A DNA stretch of 64,000 nt from Tritrichomonas musculus (lineage: Eukaryota; Parabasalia; Tritrichomonadida; Tritrichomonadidae). Where the stretch lies: assembly GCA_039105265.1 (NCBI GenBank), contig JAPFFF010000016.1, positions 1,612,001 through 1,676,000 of the forward strand, written 5' to 3'. The notes beneath the pieces are model-generated. The model saw only the letters and a program-made list of their open reading frames with translations. It was not told the origin of the DNA and did no database searches. The first letter of the stretch is position 1; the number at the start of each line of letters is the position of its first letter. Positions 9,566-19,603 of this stretch are shown here, in pieces. Both the position numbers and the translations under genes were made by a program.

Positions 9566-12238
9566 ATGGATTCATTGGAAATACTTAATTTAGATGATTT
9601 TGAAAAAAGTGAGGTTATAATCGGAAAAGGAGGTTTTTCAAAGGTATATCTTGTTCAAAACAAGTCCAAAGAAAAATTTGTTGTTAAAGAATTATTAAGT
9701 CAATGCATTACACGAGAAAGCCAAAAAGTTTTTTTCCAAGAAATATTTTCTTATTTCAAACTCAAATATCCTTCAATTTTATCGATTATTGGGTTTAATT
9801 TACGTAATTTTGAAGATTCATATTATCCAGTAATAATGTTAGAATACATGGTCAATGGATCGCTTAGAGAATTTCTCGATAAACACGCAATCGAACGAAC
9901 AACAACCGATGATAATTTCTCATCCACAAACTTGTACATCATCTTAATTGGCACGGCACTTGGCATGAGGCATGCTCACTCACAAAAAGTGGTTCATAGA
10001 GACCTAAAACCAGAGAATATCTTACTCGATGACAAGTTTTATCCTCGAATTTCCGACTTTGGCTGTTCTTCGATTACAAATTCAAACATTTCACTTCACC
10101 AAATGAAAACCGAAACTGGCACTAAAAAATACATGGCTCCTGAGATCTACATCAAAGGCGAGTATGACTGCACGATTGATGTTTATTCGTTCTCTTTGAT
10201 TGCGTATGAGCTTCTTACTGGTTATCCTCCATTTCTGCAATTCAAAACCGGTTATCAAGTTCAAGATGCTGCTAGTAAAAACATTCGTCCCGACGTTTCA
10301 ATGATCAAAGACAAATCGATACAAGACTTCTTAAAACGGTGCTGGTCACTGGATCCAAAAAAGAGGCCATCATTTAAAGAAATTGTTGATGAACTTTTGA
10401 ATATAAAATATGTCGAACATTTCAAGGCAAATGAAGAAAAGATCAATGAATATTTATCTTTGTTTGATGAAATATTTACAATTAAGAAAACAGAGACAAA
10501 AACATCGTCTCTTCCTTCGATTTCAAATTCAAACTCTTATAGTAAGCAAAGCACACACGATGATAAATTAAAAACAGATTCGCATTTGTTGATTCAAGCT
10601 GCAACTTCTTCAAAACGCGCTAAAAGATCATCTTTGAATAAGAGCGCCAGCAAAAAATATGAAGAACAACAGAAAGCTTTAAGAAAACGACAAATTCTGG
10701 ATGAAATTCCACAATTAAATAGTGATGCCCATAACGATGAGAAGGATTCATCAAGATTTATAAGAAAGTGTCAAATTATCGATGACATACAAATAAATCA
10801 AGAATCTACAAAAAGATCATCAAGAAGATATCAAAATGTTGATGACGTGCAAATGAATCAGGAGTCTACAAAAAGGCCAGCAAGAAGATATCAAAATGTT
10901 GATGACATGCAAATGAATCAGGAATCGACAGATATATCATTAATAATGAATCAGGATTTGTATAAAGTGCATGCTCCTGAGCCAATTAAAACTGATCCTG
11001 ATGATGATGCCTTATGCCAGCCAAAATCGCCAAGGAACAAAAATATAAAGAAAAATAATCATCACTGTCCTAAACTGCCAGATGATGTTGAAGTGCATAG
11101 AAGGTCGCCAAGAAGGAAGCCAAAACCAAAGAGCGAACTCAAAAAGATCAAAAAAGATTTTGCCATTAAGTTTCTCTTTGGAAATACTTCATCGACTGTT
11201 AAGAATGCAATTAATTCTTTGGATTTTGAAGTAACCACTGATTTTTCAGAGGCAAATTTAATCTGGATTGATGGAGACTTCTCAAGTTGCGATTATTTCA
11301 GAGTTGATCCATCGAAGCATCTAAATAAAATTCCAGATTTTCATTCCCTTTGCAAAAACAGCCGTTTCTTCAAGTGCTTGATTTCAATGCAGAAGAAATA
11401 TACAAAGATTTACAAAGATTTCATTCCAATGACGTATTTTTCTCCTGATGAATTTAGTAATTTTTGTAATACAAATAAAGAATTTGAATCAATAAAAGAT
11501 CAGTTGATTTGGCGATCAAAAGACCATTCAAAATTAATTGAGGATCCTTTGAATTTTGAATTCACAGAAAAAAGTGGAATCATACAAAAATTGATTCAAC
11601 CTTTCCTCATTGATTCTCATAAATTTATATTGAGAATGTATGCTGTCATATCTAATTTGGAGCCCCTCACAATTCACTTTTATAAAGACGGAATTGCATG
11701 TTTTTATGATGAAAGTAAAAATTGTGTTCCTGAAAGAGATGACTTTGAATACCACAAAAAAGCATCAGAAGTAATTAAAATTGTGTCAAAAAAGAATCCA
11801 AAATTGTTGAAACGAATCCAAGAAATCATCGTTTTATCAGTTTACTCGATTTGCCAAAAAATGAAAGAAAAAGTGAAAAAGGCTTGCGAAAACAATGATA
11901 AAGATTTCGAAGATAAAGAGAAGATCAAAATTGCTCCATTTGGACGTTTCATCAATCTAATTGGAGTTGATATCCAGATCGATAGAAATGGAAATCCTTT
12001 CATTTTTGGTTTGAGTGGCAATTTGGACATGAAAGGCGGAAGTAAAGAAGAAAAAGAAATTGAACATGAATTAATAAAAGAACAATTAAAATTGATGGAA
12101 TCATTGATTGGAAATCAGAGACATAAAGTAGATAATTGGACACTGCTCTTTTCATCAAACGACACCCCTTATTTGCCAAAAGTGCCAAGCATTCCTAAGC
12201 AAGATTACATGTCTCCAAGAAAATTCAAAATAAAATGA
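9566..12238 (+). CDS. Protein kinase fused to tubulin-tyrosine-ligase-like domain
   Basis: The protein has 890 residues. The kinase domain spans about 12-290: glycine loop GKGGFSKVY, VVKEL lysine near 41, HRDLKPEN near 143, SDFG near 161, and the APE-type MAPEIY; it is of TKL-like trichomonad type. A charged linker (about 295-530) holds three tandem 19-20-residue repeats around 400-455 (RRYQNVDDVQMNQESTKR type). The C-terminal part (about 532-870) matches TTL/TTLL: 'FHSLCKNSRFFKCLISMQKKY', 'IPMTYFSPDEF', 'IIQKLIQPFLI', 'KFILRMYAVI', 'LTIHFYKDGIACF', 'GVDIQIDRNGNPFIF'. In active TTLs the last motif continues to a metal-binding 'LLEVN'; here it reads FGLSGN, so ligase activity may be lost. A kinase tethered to a tubulin-binding domain suggests a cytoskeletal target; that is an inference. 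The single uninterrupted frame argues against an artefactual fusion. Confidence 0.8.
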   Translation: MDSLEILNLDDFEKSEVIIGKGGFSKVYLVQNKSKEKFVVKELLSQCITRESQKVFFQEIFSYFKLKYPSILSIIGFNLRNFEDSYYPVIMLEYMVNGSLREFLDKHAIERTTTDDNFSSTNLYIILIGTALGMRHAHSQKVVHRDLKPENILLDDKFYPRISDFGCSSITNSNISLHQMKTETGTKKYMAPEIYIKGEYDCTIDVYSFSLIAYELLTGYPPFLQFKTGYQVQDAASKNIRPDVSMIKDKSIQDFLKRCWSLDPKKRPSFKEIVDELLNIKYVEHFKANEEKINEYLSLFDEIFTIKKTETKTSSLPSISNSNSYSKQSTHDDKLKTDSHLLIQAATSSKRAKRSSLNKSASKKYEEQQKALRKRQILDEIPQLNSDAHNDEKDSSRFIRKCQIIDDIQINQESTKRSSRRYQNVDDVQMNQESTKRPARRYQNVDDMQMNQESTDISLIMNQDLYKVHAPEPIKTDPDDDALCQPKSPRNKNIKKNNHHCPKLPDDVEVHRRSPRRKPKPKSELKKIKKDFAIKFLFGNTSSTVKNAINSLDFEVTTDFSEANLIWIDGDFSSCDYFRVDPSKHLNKIPDFHSLCKNSRFFKCLISMQKKYTKIYKDFIPMTYFSPDEFSNFCNTNKEFESIKDQLIWRSKDHSKLIEDPLNFEFTEKSGIIQKLIQPFLIDSHKFILRMYAVISNLEPLTIHFYKDGIACFYDESKNCVPERDDFEYHKKASEVIKIVSKKNPKLLKRIQEIIVLSVYSICQKMKEKVKKACENNDKDFEDKEKIKIAPFGRFINLIGVDIQIDRNGNPFIFGLSGNLDMKGGSKEEKEIEHELIKEQLKLMESLIGNQRHKVDNWTLLFSSNDTPYLPKVPSIPKQDYMSPRKFKIK

Positions 12239-12672
12239 AAAAAAAACTGACTTATTGATTGTATAATTTGATAAGAATGCTTGTTTGCTGCAGCTGTCAC
12301 TTTTAGTATATTAGCAGTTAAAATTGGTGTAAATGAAATGAAGTGTTCTCTATATCCATTGATTATAATGAATTAAATTATTCATTTATACTCTGTCGAA
12401 TATTAAAGAAATAACCACTAAGCTTAAATAAAGATAAAAGCGTTTTAAAAAATAAAATGATATTATATTTCGAAATAATTTATTATCATTTAAAATTGAT
12501 TGTATTTTTAAAATTGATCAACTTCTTTTTATTAGTATTTTGAGAAGTAAAAATACGATATTTATTTTGGTATTTTGAGAGGAAAAATACGATTATTTTT
12601 TCTCAACCATTTGAAAATATTGATTAGTCAATACAATGAGATTTTATATTTTGATTAGATTATATTTTCACA
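12239..12672. other. Intergenic
   Basis: AT-rich. It holds a short direct repeat, TATTTTGAGAAGTAAAAATACGAT and a variant (about 12537-12592). Nothing else is recognised. Confidence 0.4.
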
Positions 12673-12673
12673 A
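12668..12673 (+). promoter_or_regulatory. Trichomonad initiator box of the flavoprotein gene
   Basis: TCACAA matches TCA(+1)YWW and overlaps the A of the ATG at 12673. This implies a leader of about 3 bases, within the 20-base range known for trichomonads. Confidence 0.55.
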
Positions 12674-13314
12674 TGTCTGTTGTCTTATTAAATGGAAGCC
12701 CACACTTAAAAGGATGTACTTTTAATGCTCTCAATGAAGTAGCAAAAGCTTTGAATGAAAATGGAATAAAAACAGAAATATTTCAAGTAGGTCCTAAACC
12801 TATTGCAGGCTGCATTGGATGTTTCCAATGCCAGAAGACAGGATTTTGTGAACAATTTAAAAATGACAAAGTTAACGAGTTTATTCGATTAGTTGATGAG
12901 AAAAATTTTGATGGCTATGTTTTGGGTGCCCCAGTTTATTATGCAGCAGCAAATGGATCAATTACATCATTTTTAAATCGTGCTTTCTTCGCATCTTTAC
13001 AGACAAAATTGGTTGGAAAACCAGGAGCGGCAGTTGTTAATGCTCGCCGCGGTGGATGTTCAGCAACATTTGATCAATTGAATAAATACTTTACTATTTC
13101 AAGTATGCCTGTTGTTTCATCTTTATACTGGAATGAAACGCATGGAATGACACTTAAAGAACAAAATGAAGACAGAGAAGGTATGAAGACTCTCAAAGCA
13201 CTTGGTGAAAACATGGCATGGTTAATCAAAAGCATAAAATTTGGCAAAGAGAATGGAATTGAGTTTCCTAAAAGGAAATTAATCAAACCAAATGAATATC
13301 CTATAAATAAATAA
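12673..13314 (+). CDS. Iron-sulfur flavoprotein / NADPH-dependent FMN reductase family
   Basis: The protein has 213 residues with a flavodoxin-like fold. 'LLNGSPHLKGCTFNAL' at 5-20 is the FMN phosphate loop. Cysteines 47, 50, 53 and 59 form the compact C-x2-C-x2-C-x5-C motif of iron-sulfur flavoproteins, which holds a 4Fe-4S cluster. 'YVLGAPVYYAAANGSI' is the second flavin-contact loop. Family members pass electrons from ferredoxin or NAD(P)H to acceptors such as oxygen or peroxide; a T. vaginalis hydrogenosomal member has been reported. This protein starts at once with the beta strand and has no visible presequence, so a cytosolic site is equally possible. Likely an ancient bacterial transfer. 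The stop is followed by AAG (TAAAG), fitting the trichomonad UAAA polyadenylation signal that overlaps the stop. Confidence 0.85.
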   Translation: MSVVLLNGSPHLKGCTFNALNEVAKALNENGIKTEIFQVGPKPIAGCIGCFQCQKTGFCEQFKNDKVNEFIRLVDEKNFDGYVLGAPVYYAAANGSITSFLNRAFFASLQTKLVGKPGAAVVNARRGGCSATFDQLNKYFTISSMPVVSSLYWNETHGMTLKEQNEDREGMKTLKALGENMAWLIKSIKFGKENGIEFPKRKLIKPNEYPINK

Positions 13315-13787
13315 AGTTAATTCTCTGTAACAAAAAATATAATATAAATACATATTTATATAATTGATTTTTTTTTTGAATAATCCTTTTTACTCTATAT
13401 AAAAAATTTCAATGTTTCTTGACCAAAAAATATCATAATATTATTATTAGTGATGATATCATAATAATTACAATATATAAATAAAAACATTTTTTTAGGA
13501 AATACTTATCGTCTCCGATACTTATCGACTCTGGAAGCTAAAATCAATATTGTATCATACATCAAAAAAAGTTTGAAGCTTTTTTGCACTTTTGTTATTA
13601 TAATCACCTTATATATATATCAAGATCGATTTTTTTCTAAAAGTTAAATTTCTTCTACACTTTTTTATGCAAAGAAGGCAATTCAGAACTAATTAAATTT
13701 TCTCTCAGCATGATTTCTAAAATGATTCTAAAGATCTTATTCATTAAAAAAAAAAAAAAAAAAAAAAATATAATTATATTTTTTAAT
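13315..13787. other. Intergenic with a decayed transposon-end remnant
   Basis: About 13545-13603 resembles the middle of the inverted repeat of the Mutator-like element at 18930-19505 (TCAATATTG, GTATCRTAC, CTTTTTTGCACTTTTGT). A run of about 20 A lies at 13748-13768, just past the 3' end of the ABC gene. Confidence 0.5.
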
Positions 13788-15638
13788 TCATTTTGATAAT
13801 TGACGTTGAATTAAATTGTAATAAGCTCCTTTTAATTGAAGTAACTCTTCATGAGTTCCAGATTCAACAATTTCACCTTGATCAAACACAAATATTTTTT
13901 TTGCTGCACGAATTGTTCCTAATCTATGTGCAATTATAATCGAAGCTCTTCCATTCATAACTTTATCAAGTGCTGCTTGAACAAGACTCTCACTTTCAGC
14001 ATCAAGAGCAGAAGTTGCCTCATCTGTTATCAACAATTTTGGATTTTCAATAACAACTCGAGCAATTGCAATTCTTTGAATTTGACCTCCACTCAACATC
14101 ATTCCTTTTTCACCGCACAAAGTGTCATATTTTTCAGGTAACTTTTCAATGAATTTAGCAGCATTTGCAATTTTAGCAGCTTCAACAATTTCACTATATG
14201 TTGCATCAGGTTTTGCATATGCAATGTTATCTCTAATAGACATAGTAAACAAAACTGGATCTTGCTGAACTACACCAACATTTCGATGCAAAAATTCTAA
14301 AGGATATTTTTTAATATTTATGTTATCTAATAAAATTTCGCCTTGATCAATATCATAAAATCTTAATAATAATTGAACAATGGTTGATTTCCCACTTCCA
14401 CTATGACCAACTATTGCTGAAATTTGACTAGGCTCTGTTTCAAATGAGACATTTTTAAGAATCCATGAATCTCGAGTTGGATATTTGAACCAAACATTTT
14501 TGAATTCAACTTTTCCAACAAAATTCCTTTCTAATTCAATTTCATCAATTTCACCTTCATTTTTCACCTCAACCGGTAAATCAATAATTTCAAAAACTCG
14601 ATTTGACGAATCAATAGCTCGCTGCTCATGTGTAAATGTATCAAATAAATGATTGATTTCTCTTCCAGCCCAAATTGCTGCTCTACTCAATGTAAAAAGT
14701 GAACCCGCGGTTATTTTACTTTTTAAGACAAAATAACCGCCAATATTCAAAATAACACTAACACAACTTTCATTGATCATATTTCCAAGACAAAATGAAG
14801 ATCTCATGCAAAATCTTGATCTTGAATCATGATCAATTGAATCTTTTAAACGGTCGTCATATAATTTGACTTGCTTTGCTTGACGATTAAATGAGAAAAT
14901 AACTTTTTCATTGTAAACACTTTCATCTGATATGGTAACACTTTGTGACATGATTTCTAAGTATTTAATGTAATGATAGACACCAAATCTTCTAAAAACT
15001 TTAACCATTAAAATTATCGATATTGATATAAGAAGTGAAAAAGTGGAAAGTTTGAAATCTATACTATACATGACAAAAACTGATGCAAAAAATTTACCAA
15101 ATGCAGAAATTTGAGTTGTTTTTAATTCAGTAAATGCATTACCAACAGTTGCACAATCTTGTTGTAAAAGAACAAGGAGATTACCAATTGGATTTCTATC
15201 GAAAAATTCGATATCTTTTGTCATAAAACTTTTGAATAAAAGACGCTTAGCTTTTATTGTAATTAAATCACCAATTTTTATCCACATTGAATAATTAATA
15301 AATGCAAATATGGCACATACTATAGATACTATAAGAGCATAGATTGAATTTTTTTTTACAATTTCAAGTCCATTTTCTTTATTTATAGCATCAATGATAT
15401 TTCCCATACATACTGTTGTTACCATGTTACACCACCCTTCCGTAAACGAAGGAATAAAAATTAAAAAATTAACTGGCCGTCTATAAAAAAGCCAATATAT
15501 TCTTGGAATAAATGGAACATAAAAAAACTTCTTTTTTTTCTTTGCTTTCTCTTTTCTCTTTCCATTATTTGCGTTTATATCTTGATTTTCAAAATCATCT
15601 AAAAGAATATGATTGATTTTTGGTTCGTCATCGGACAT
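13788..15638 (-). CDS. ABCB-type half-transporter (type I exporter)
   Basis: The protein has 616 residues. The N-terminal half (about 45-340) holds the six-helix exporter domain, with hydrophobic segments near 55-80, 98-118, 180-215 and 290-320. The nucleotide-binding domain follows: Walker A GHSGSGKS at 411-418, Q-loop VVQQD at 457-460, signature LSGGQ at 515-519, Walker B LLITDEA at 535-541, and H-loop histidine 571. All catalytic positions are present. The length fits half-size P-glycoprotein/MDR-like transporters that work as dimers; the substrate is unknown. The lysine-rich start (KRKEKAKKKKK at 27-37) is cytosolic. The ATG at 15636-15638 gives an acidic N-terminus (MSDDEP), and no upstream in-frame alternative is evident. 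Confidence 0.88.
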   Translation of the reverse strand: MSDDEPKINHILLDDFENQDINANNGKRKEKAKKKKKFFYVPFIPRIYWLFYRRPVNFLIFIPSFTEGWCNMVTTVCMGNIIDAINKENGLEIVKKNSIYALIVSIVCAIFAFINYSMWIKIGDLITIKAKRLLFKSFMTKDIEFFDRNPIGNLLVLLQQDCATVGNAFTELKTTQISAFGKFFASVFVMYSIDFKLSTFSLLISISIILMVKVFRRFGVYHYIKYLEIMSQSVTISDESVYNEKVIFSFNRQAKQVKLYDDRLKDSIDHDSRSRFCMRSSFCLGNMINESCVSVILNIGGYFVLKSKITAGSLFTLSRAAIWAGREINHLFDTFTHEQRAIDSSNRVFEIIDLPVEVKNEGEIDEIELERNFVGKVEFKNVWFKYPTRDSWILKNVSFETEPSQISAIVGHSGSGKSTIVQLLLRFYDIDQGEILLDNINIKKYPLEFLHRNVGVVQQDPVLFTMSIRDNIAYAKPDATYSEIVEAAKIANAAKFIEKLPEKYDTLCGEKGMMLSGGQIQRIAIARVVIENPKLLITDEATSALDAESESLVQAALDKVMNGRASIIIAHRLGTIRAAKKIFVFDQGEIVESGTHEELLQLKGAYYNLIQRQLSK

Positions 15639-16718
15639 AATAATAAATAATTTGTAATTCCAGGCTCATTTCAATTTTTGAATACATTATTTCTGAATAT
15701 TCATGAATAAAATATAAAAATTCAATTATCGCACTATTGAAAATTGACAATTTTAAAAAAAATATTTTATATTAAATCAGCGTTGTTTATCGATACGACT
15801 AAATACCGGTTACCGAAGAAGTATCGGTATTCGGTAAATATCGATACTTTTTTGCTCGATATTTTTTAGTATCGATACAAAAGTGCTTCGGTATTTTTAG
15901 AGTATCAGCGGTTATTAAAAAAGTACTTTATAATACTTTTTATCAGTATCGATACGGTTTTTTAAATATAAATTCTATTAATAAATAATGAATAAAAATT
16001 TTAAAACATTTGATTATTTAATTTTAAATAAATATTTTAATTATAAATACAATTACTAGCCTATAAAAAGTATATTATTGTCTTTCTTCTTCAGAAATCT
16101 CGTCATATTCATTTTCATTAAAAAATCCAAATTTTCGATATCATTATTATCATTAAAAACAATAAAATTTATATATATTATGTACTTTCTCATATTAATA
16201 GTTAATTCAATAGTTCTGGAATGTTATATTTATCTACAAATAGAAATTGACGTAAAGATGATTAAATTTACGATATTTCAGAAACCATTGATTATTCAAT
16301 TATTATGATGATTATTTGTTGTAAAATATGTAATTAAAGAGAATTAACAATATTCATTAGAACCTTATAAATTTATTTAATCATCTTTAAATGAATCGGA
16401 TACATTTTTTGATAAAAAAATACCGACAAAAAACCTGACATTCGATATAAATTTTCCACTTTTGTATCGATACTTCGGTTTTTTATCGATAAATACCGTT
16501 ACCGGCGGTTAGAGCCGGTAATATCGATATTTTACCGGGAAAATAACCGCTACTGGAGAGGATCGATACACATCCCTGCTTTTCAGAATTTTCTGATTTT
16601 TTAATATTAAAAAATATGAAAATAAAATGAAAATATAAAATGATAATTACTTTAATTAAAGCTTACTTCTAATTTGACATAGATATACAATCATTTGTCT
16701 GAATTTTTTCAATTTCTT
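15639..16718. other. Intergenic between two minus-strand genes, mostly a transposon
   Basis: Most of the stretch is the TATCGAT-rich hAT-like element annotated at 15778-16578. The flanks are AT-rich with no gene. Confidence 0.5.
15778..16578. mobile_element. hAT-like non-autonomous element, TATCGATA-rich ends
   Basis: The left end CAGCGTTGTTTATCGATAC and the complement of the right end (CAGGGATGTGTATCGATCC) match as CAG-G-TG-TATCGAT termini. Subterminal regions are full of TATCGATAC and ACCGGTTACCG motifs in both orientations. CAGGG-type ends are typical of hAT elements. No clean 8-bp target duplication is seen (TATTAAAT left, CTTTTCAG right), so it is old or one end has shifted. No transposase is encoded in its 801 bp. 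Confidence 0.6.
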
Positions 16719-18866
16719 TTAGATATCAATTGGTTCTGAAATATTACCATAAAATTCAATATTTTTGATTCCCATTACATAACTATAGCTATTATAGCTA
16801 TAGCCGGTTTGAATTATTCTAATATATTTATAGTATAGTTTATATTCATCTTCTTTTGGGTAATATGGATGCTTAATGGTATACAAATCCCCATTTGCTT
16901 CGGAATTATTACGTTCATCATTATTATTAACCGTTAAAAGTGTAATCCAGTTAGTTGTATCGTTTGAACCTTCAATTCGAAAATGAATCAAACAATTTTT
17001 ATTATATTGCGCATAAAAAATGTTAAAATAATCAATTTTGACTTTTCTTCTCAAAAAATTAAAGCATATATAAGAATCTGCTTTATCTTCACTATAATAA
17101 TTTTTATCATCAAAAAAAAAAACATTTTCTGGATTTGATTCTTGTCTAACTGAGTTTGATGTAATTAATATTTGATCTATTGTAAGACTATTGCAAATAC
17201 CTTTTTTTTCATCTGAATATAAAAAAATAATTTCATCCTTCACCAATAAACCTTTAACTCTATCGTTTAATTGTTTTATCTTAATATTATTTTCTTGACT
17301 GAATTGTAATCTTTTTCTATTTTCTTCTACTTCTTTTTCTTTTTCTATTCTTTTCTGTTTTTCTTCTTGCATTTTCTTTTCGGCATCTTGTCTTTTACGT
17401 TCTGCTTCTTCTCTTTTATGCTCTGCTTCTAATCTTTTTCGTTCTTCATCTTGCCTTTTTCTTTCTGCTTCTTGTTTTTTATGCTCTGCTTCTAATCTTT
17501 TTCGTTCTTCATCTTGCCTTTTTCTTTCTGCTTCTTCTTTTTTATGCTCTGCTTCTAATCTTTTTCGTTCTTCATCTTGCCTTTTTCTTTCTGCTTCTTC
17601 TTTTTTATGCTCTGCTTCTAATCTTTTTCGTTCTTCATCTTGCCTTTTTCTTTCTGCTTCTTGTTTTTTATGCTCTGCTTCTAATCTTTTTCTTTCAGCT
17701 TCTTGCTTTTCAATAACTAATTTTTTATGAGTATTAAATTTTGATATTAATTTACTAATTTTTTTATCCATTGGATTTTTTATTTTTTCTATAATTTCTA
17801 AATCATTAGTTTTTAAGGCATCAATATAAAATGTATGCAAAGCATTTAAATCATCTAATCTTTCAAATTCTCTTTTGAAATTACTTTTTCCATCAACAAT
17901 ATTGCTCTCAATTGCATTTTTCAAAATACTAGGACTCTTGATTTGGATTTTTGAAAAATTAAGTAAGTTTTGAGACCATTTATTTAATTCATTAATGTCG
18001 GTCAAAGTCTGATAAATATCATCAATTTTTTGAAAAATTTTTCCAGCCTCTTGTAATAAATCATAAATATGATTTGAAAAGCCTCCTTTCAAATAGAGTT
18101 TTGCTTCTTCATCAAATGATAATTCAGGCTTGGGATTTATCATTTGATCTTTTTTACAAAAATCGATTAAATGCCCTTTACCATCAAAAACAAGTGATTG
18201 GCCATCTTCACCGCTTGCTTCAGGAAAAATAAATACTTGTTCTAAATGATTTTCGAAGTAATTGCACCATTTTACAGTTGACTCATCTGCTTCGTTATTC
18301 AATTTGTCGATATAATATAATGCATCTTTATTTCTTATTTCACAAGAAAATACGATTCCAAAAGCTTTCTTTTCCGATTCAGTCAAATTGGGAAACATTT
18401 CGTCCAACCTATTAAATAAATTCTGAACACTTTCTGATCTAATAACGCCAATTTCTTCAGCTTTAATAACTAATAAAATTTTTACTTTTTTTTCTATATT
18501 ATTTGAATTGAATAAATCATGAATTGAATATGCATTTTTTATTTGTTGCACATAGCCTTTTGTATCTTTTTGACCAGGTGTATCGACAAAAGTTATTCCA
18601 TTCAATTCATCATTTATAATTTCAGGTAAATCAGTAAATGATTTATTTCCACTTTTAATTCCTTCGCATACAAGTTCAACAATTCTTTTATGTACTTTAA
18701 TCTGAACTTTTTTTCCTGCTAGAATAAGTGTAAGAGTTGATTTACCGGACCCTGTATTTCCTAGAAAAATGACAACATTGGATTTTCTAATTAAACCATT
18801 CTTCATAACCATTTGAACTTTTGTGTCCAAAATTATCTTGTTTAGGTTTTTATCTATCTTTTCCAT
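16719..18866 (-). CDS. P-loop GTPase with coiled coil and discoidin-like C-terminus
   Basis: The start is the ATG at 18864-18866 (MEKIDKN); the in-frame TTG one codon upstream is not needed. G1 is GNTGSGKST at 36-44 and G3 is VDTPGQ at 94-99, giving an AIG1/septin-like GTPase fold to about 250. A long charged coiled coil (about 380-530) contains five near-identical 21-residue units (RKRLEAEHKK-EEAERKRQDEE type; 63-bp DNA repeats at about 17375-17700). The C-terminal 150 residues resemble the F5/8C/discoidin galactose-binding fold of trichomonad proteins: 'ADSYICFNFLRRKVKI', 'RIEGSNDTTNWITL', 'KYIRIIQTG', 'VMGIKNIEFYG'. A role in GTP-dependent assembly with a ligand-binding end is plausible but unproven. 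Confidence 0.75.
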   Translation of the reverse strand: MEKIDKNLNKIILDTKVQMVMKNGLIRKSNVVIFLGNTGSGKSTLTLILAGKKVQIKVHKRIVELVCEGIKSGNKSFTDLPEIINDELNGITFVDTPGQKDTKGYVQQIKNAYSIHDLFNSNNIEKKVKILLVIKAEEIGVIRSESVQNLFNRLDEMFPNLTESEKKAFGIVFSCEIRNKDALYYIDKLNNEADESTVKWCNYFENHLEQVFIFPEASGEDGQSLVFDGKGHLIDFCKKDQMINPKPELSFDEEAKLYLKGGFSNHIYDLLQEAGKIFQKIDDIYQTLTDINELNKWSQNLLNFSKIQIKSPSILKNAIESNIVDGKSNFKREFERLDDLNALHTFYIDALKTNDLEIIEKIKNPMDKKISKLISKFNTHKKLVIEKQEAERKRLEAEHKKQEAERKRQDEERKRLEAEHKKEEAERKRQDEERKRLEAEHKKEEAERKRQDEERKRLEAEHKKQEAERKRQDEERKRLEAEHKREEAERKRQDAEKKMQEEKQKRIEKEKEVEENRKRLQFSQENNIKIKQLNDRVKGLLVKDEIIFLYSDEKKGICNSLTIDQILITSNSVRQESNPENVFFFDDKNYYSEDKADSYICFNFLRRKVKIDYFNIFYAQYNKNCLIHFRIEGSNDTTNWITLLTVNNNDERNNSEANGDLYTIKHPYYPKEDEYKLYYKYIRIIQTGYSYNSYSYVMGIKNIEFYGNISEPIDI

Positions 18867-18875
18867 CAAAATAAA

Positions 18876-18881
18876 AAGTGA
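18876..18881 (-). promoter_or_regulatory. Initiator box of the GTPase gene
   Basis: On the minus strand TCACTT lies 9 bases before the ATG, giving a leader of about 12 bases from its A. A second TCATTT lies a few bases further upstream. Confidence 0.6.
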
Positions 18882-18929
18882 AATGATAATATAGCTGTAA
18901 ACAATTTTCTTTTTTTTTTTTTTTTTTTT

Positions 18930-19505
18930 GGGAGATATTTTTTGCCCCCAATCTCATTTGCCCCCAACGGTTAAGGTCAATATTGACCCTGTATCGTACC
19001 TCAGAAAAAATCGGCTAGAACTTTTTTGCACTTTTGTGAAAAATACCATGAGTAGCTACTCACGCTTTTTTTACGAAAATTTCAAAAAAATCATTTTTAT
19101 TAAAAAGCAGCTCTAGATGAAATTTCTTCCATCCCGAGTAAGTTGTTCGTAATTAGTATCTCATTGTAGTATTTATTAATCCAATTTTTCCTTTTTTTTG
19201 TAAAAAAATATTAATCAACAATATTATTGATATCTCTTTATAAAAAAATATATAAGATTTTCTTCACATATTCGTGCTTATGATGTTATAAATAACAATA
19301 AATGTTTACTAATCTTTTCAAAATTATAACATAGCATTATTTGTAAAAAATTAAAATTTAGAGAAAAAAGCGTGAGTAGCTACTCATGGTATTTTTCACA
19401 AAAGTGCAAAAAAGTTCTCGCCGATTTTTTCTGAGGTACGATACAGGGTCAATATTGACCTTAACCGTTGGGGGCAAATGAGATTGGGGGCAAAAAATAT
19501 CTCCC
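18930..19505. mobile_element. Mutator-like non-autonomous element with 142-bp inverted repeats
   Basis: Bases 18930-19071 and 19364-19505 are inverted copies of each other with one mismatch over 142 bp. They start GGGAGATATTTTTTGCCCCC and contain the internal palindrome GGTCAATATTGACC. The element lies in a T tract: 20 T precede it and 19 T follow it, so any target duplication would be poly-T. The 292-bp core is AT-rich and codes for nothing. Long terminal repeats and small size suit a Mutator-like MITE; near-identity of the ends implies recent movement. Confidence 0.8.
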
Positions 19506-19603
19506 TTTTTTTTTTTTTTTTTTTCACTTCTTTGAAAATTTTTTTTGGGGAAAAAATAATTTCCGTTTTTTTTTTTTTTGAACACGAAAATGATCAAGAA
19601 TAT

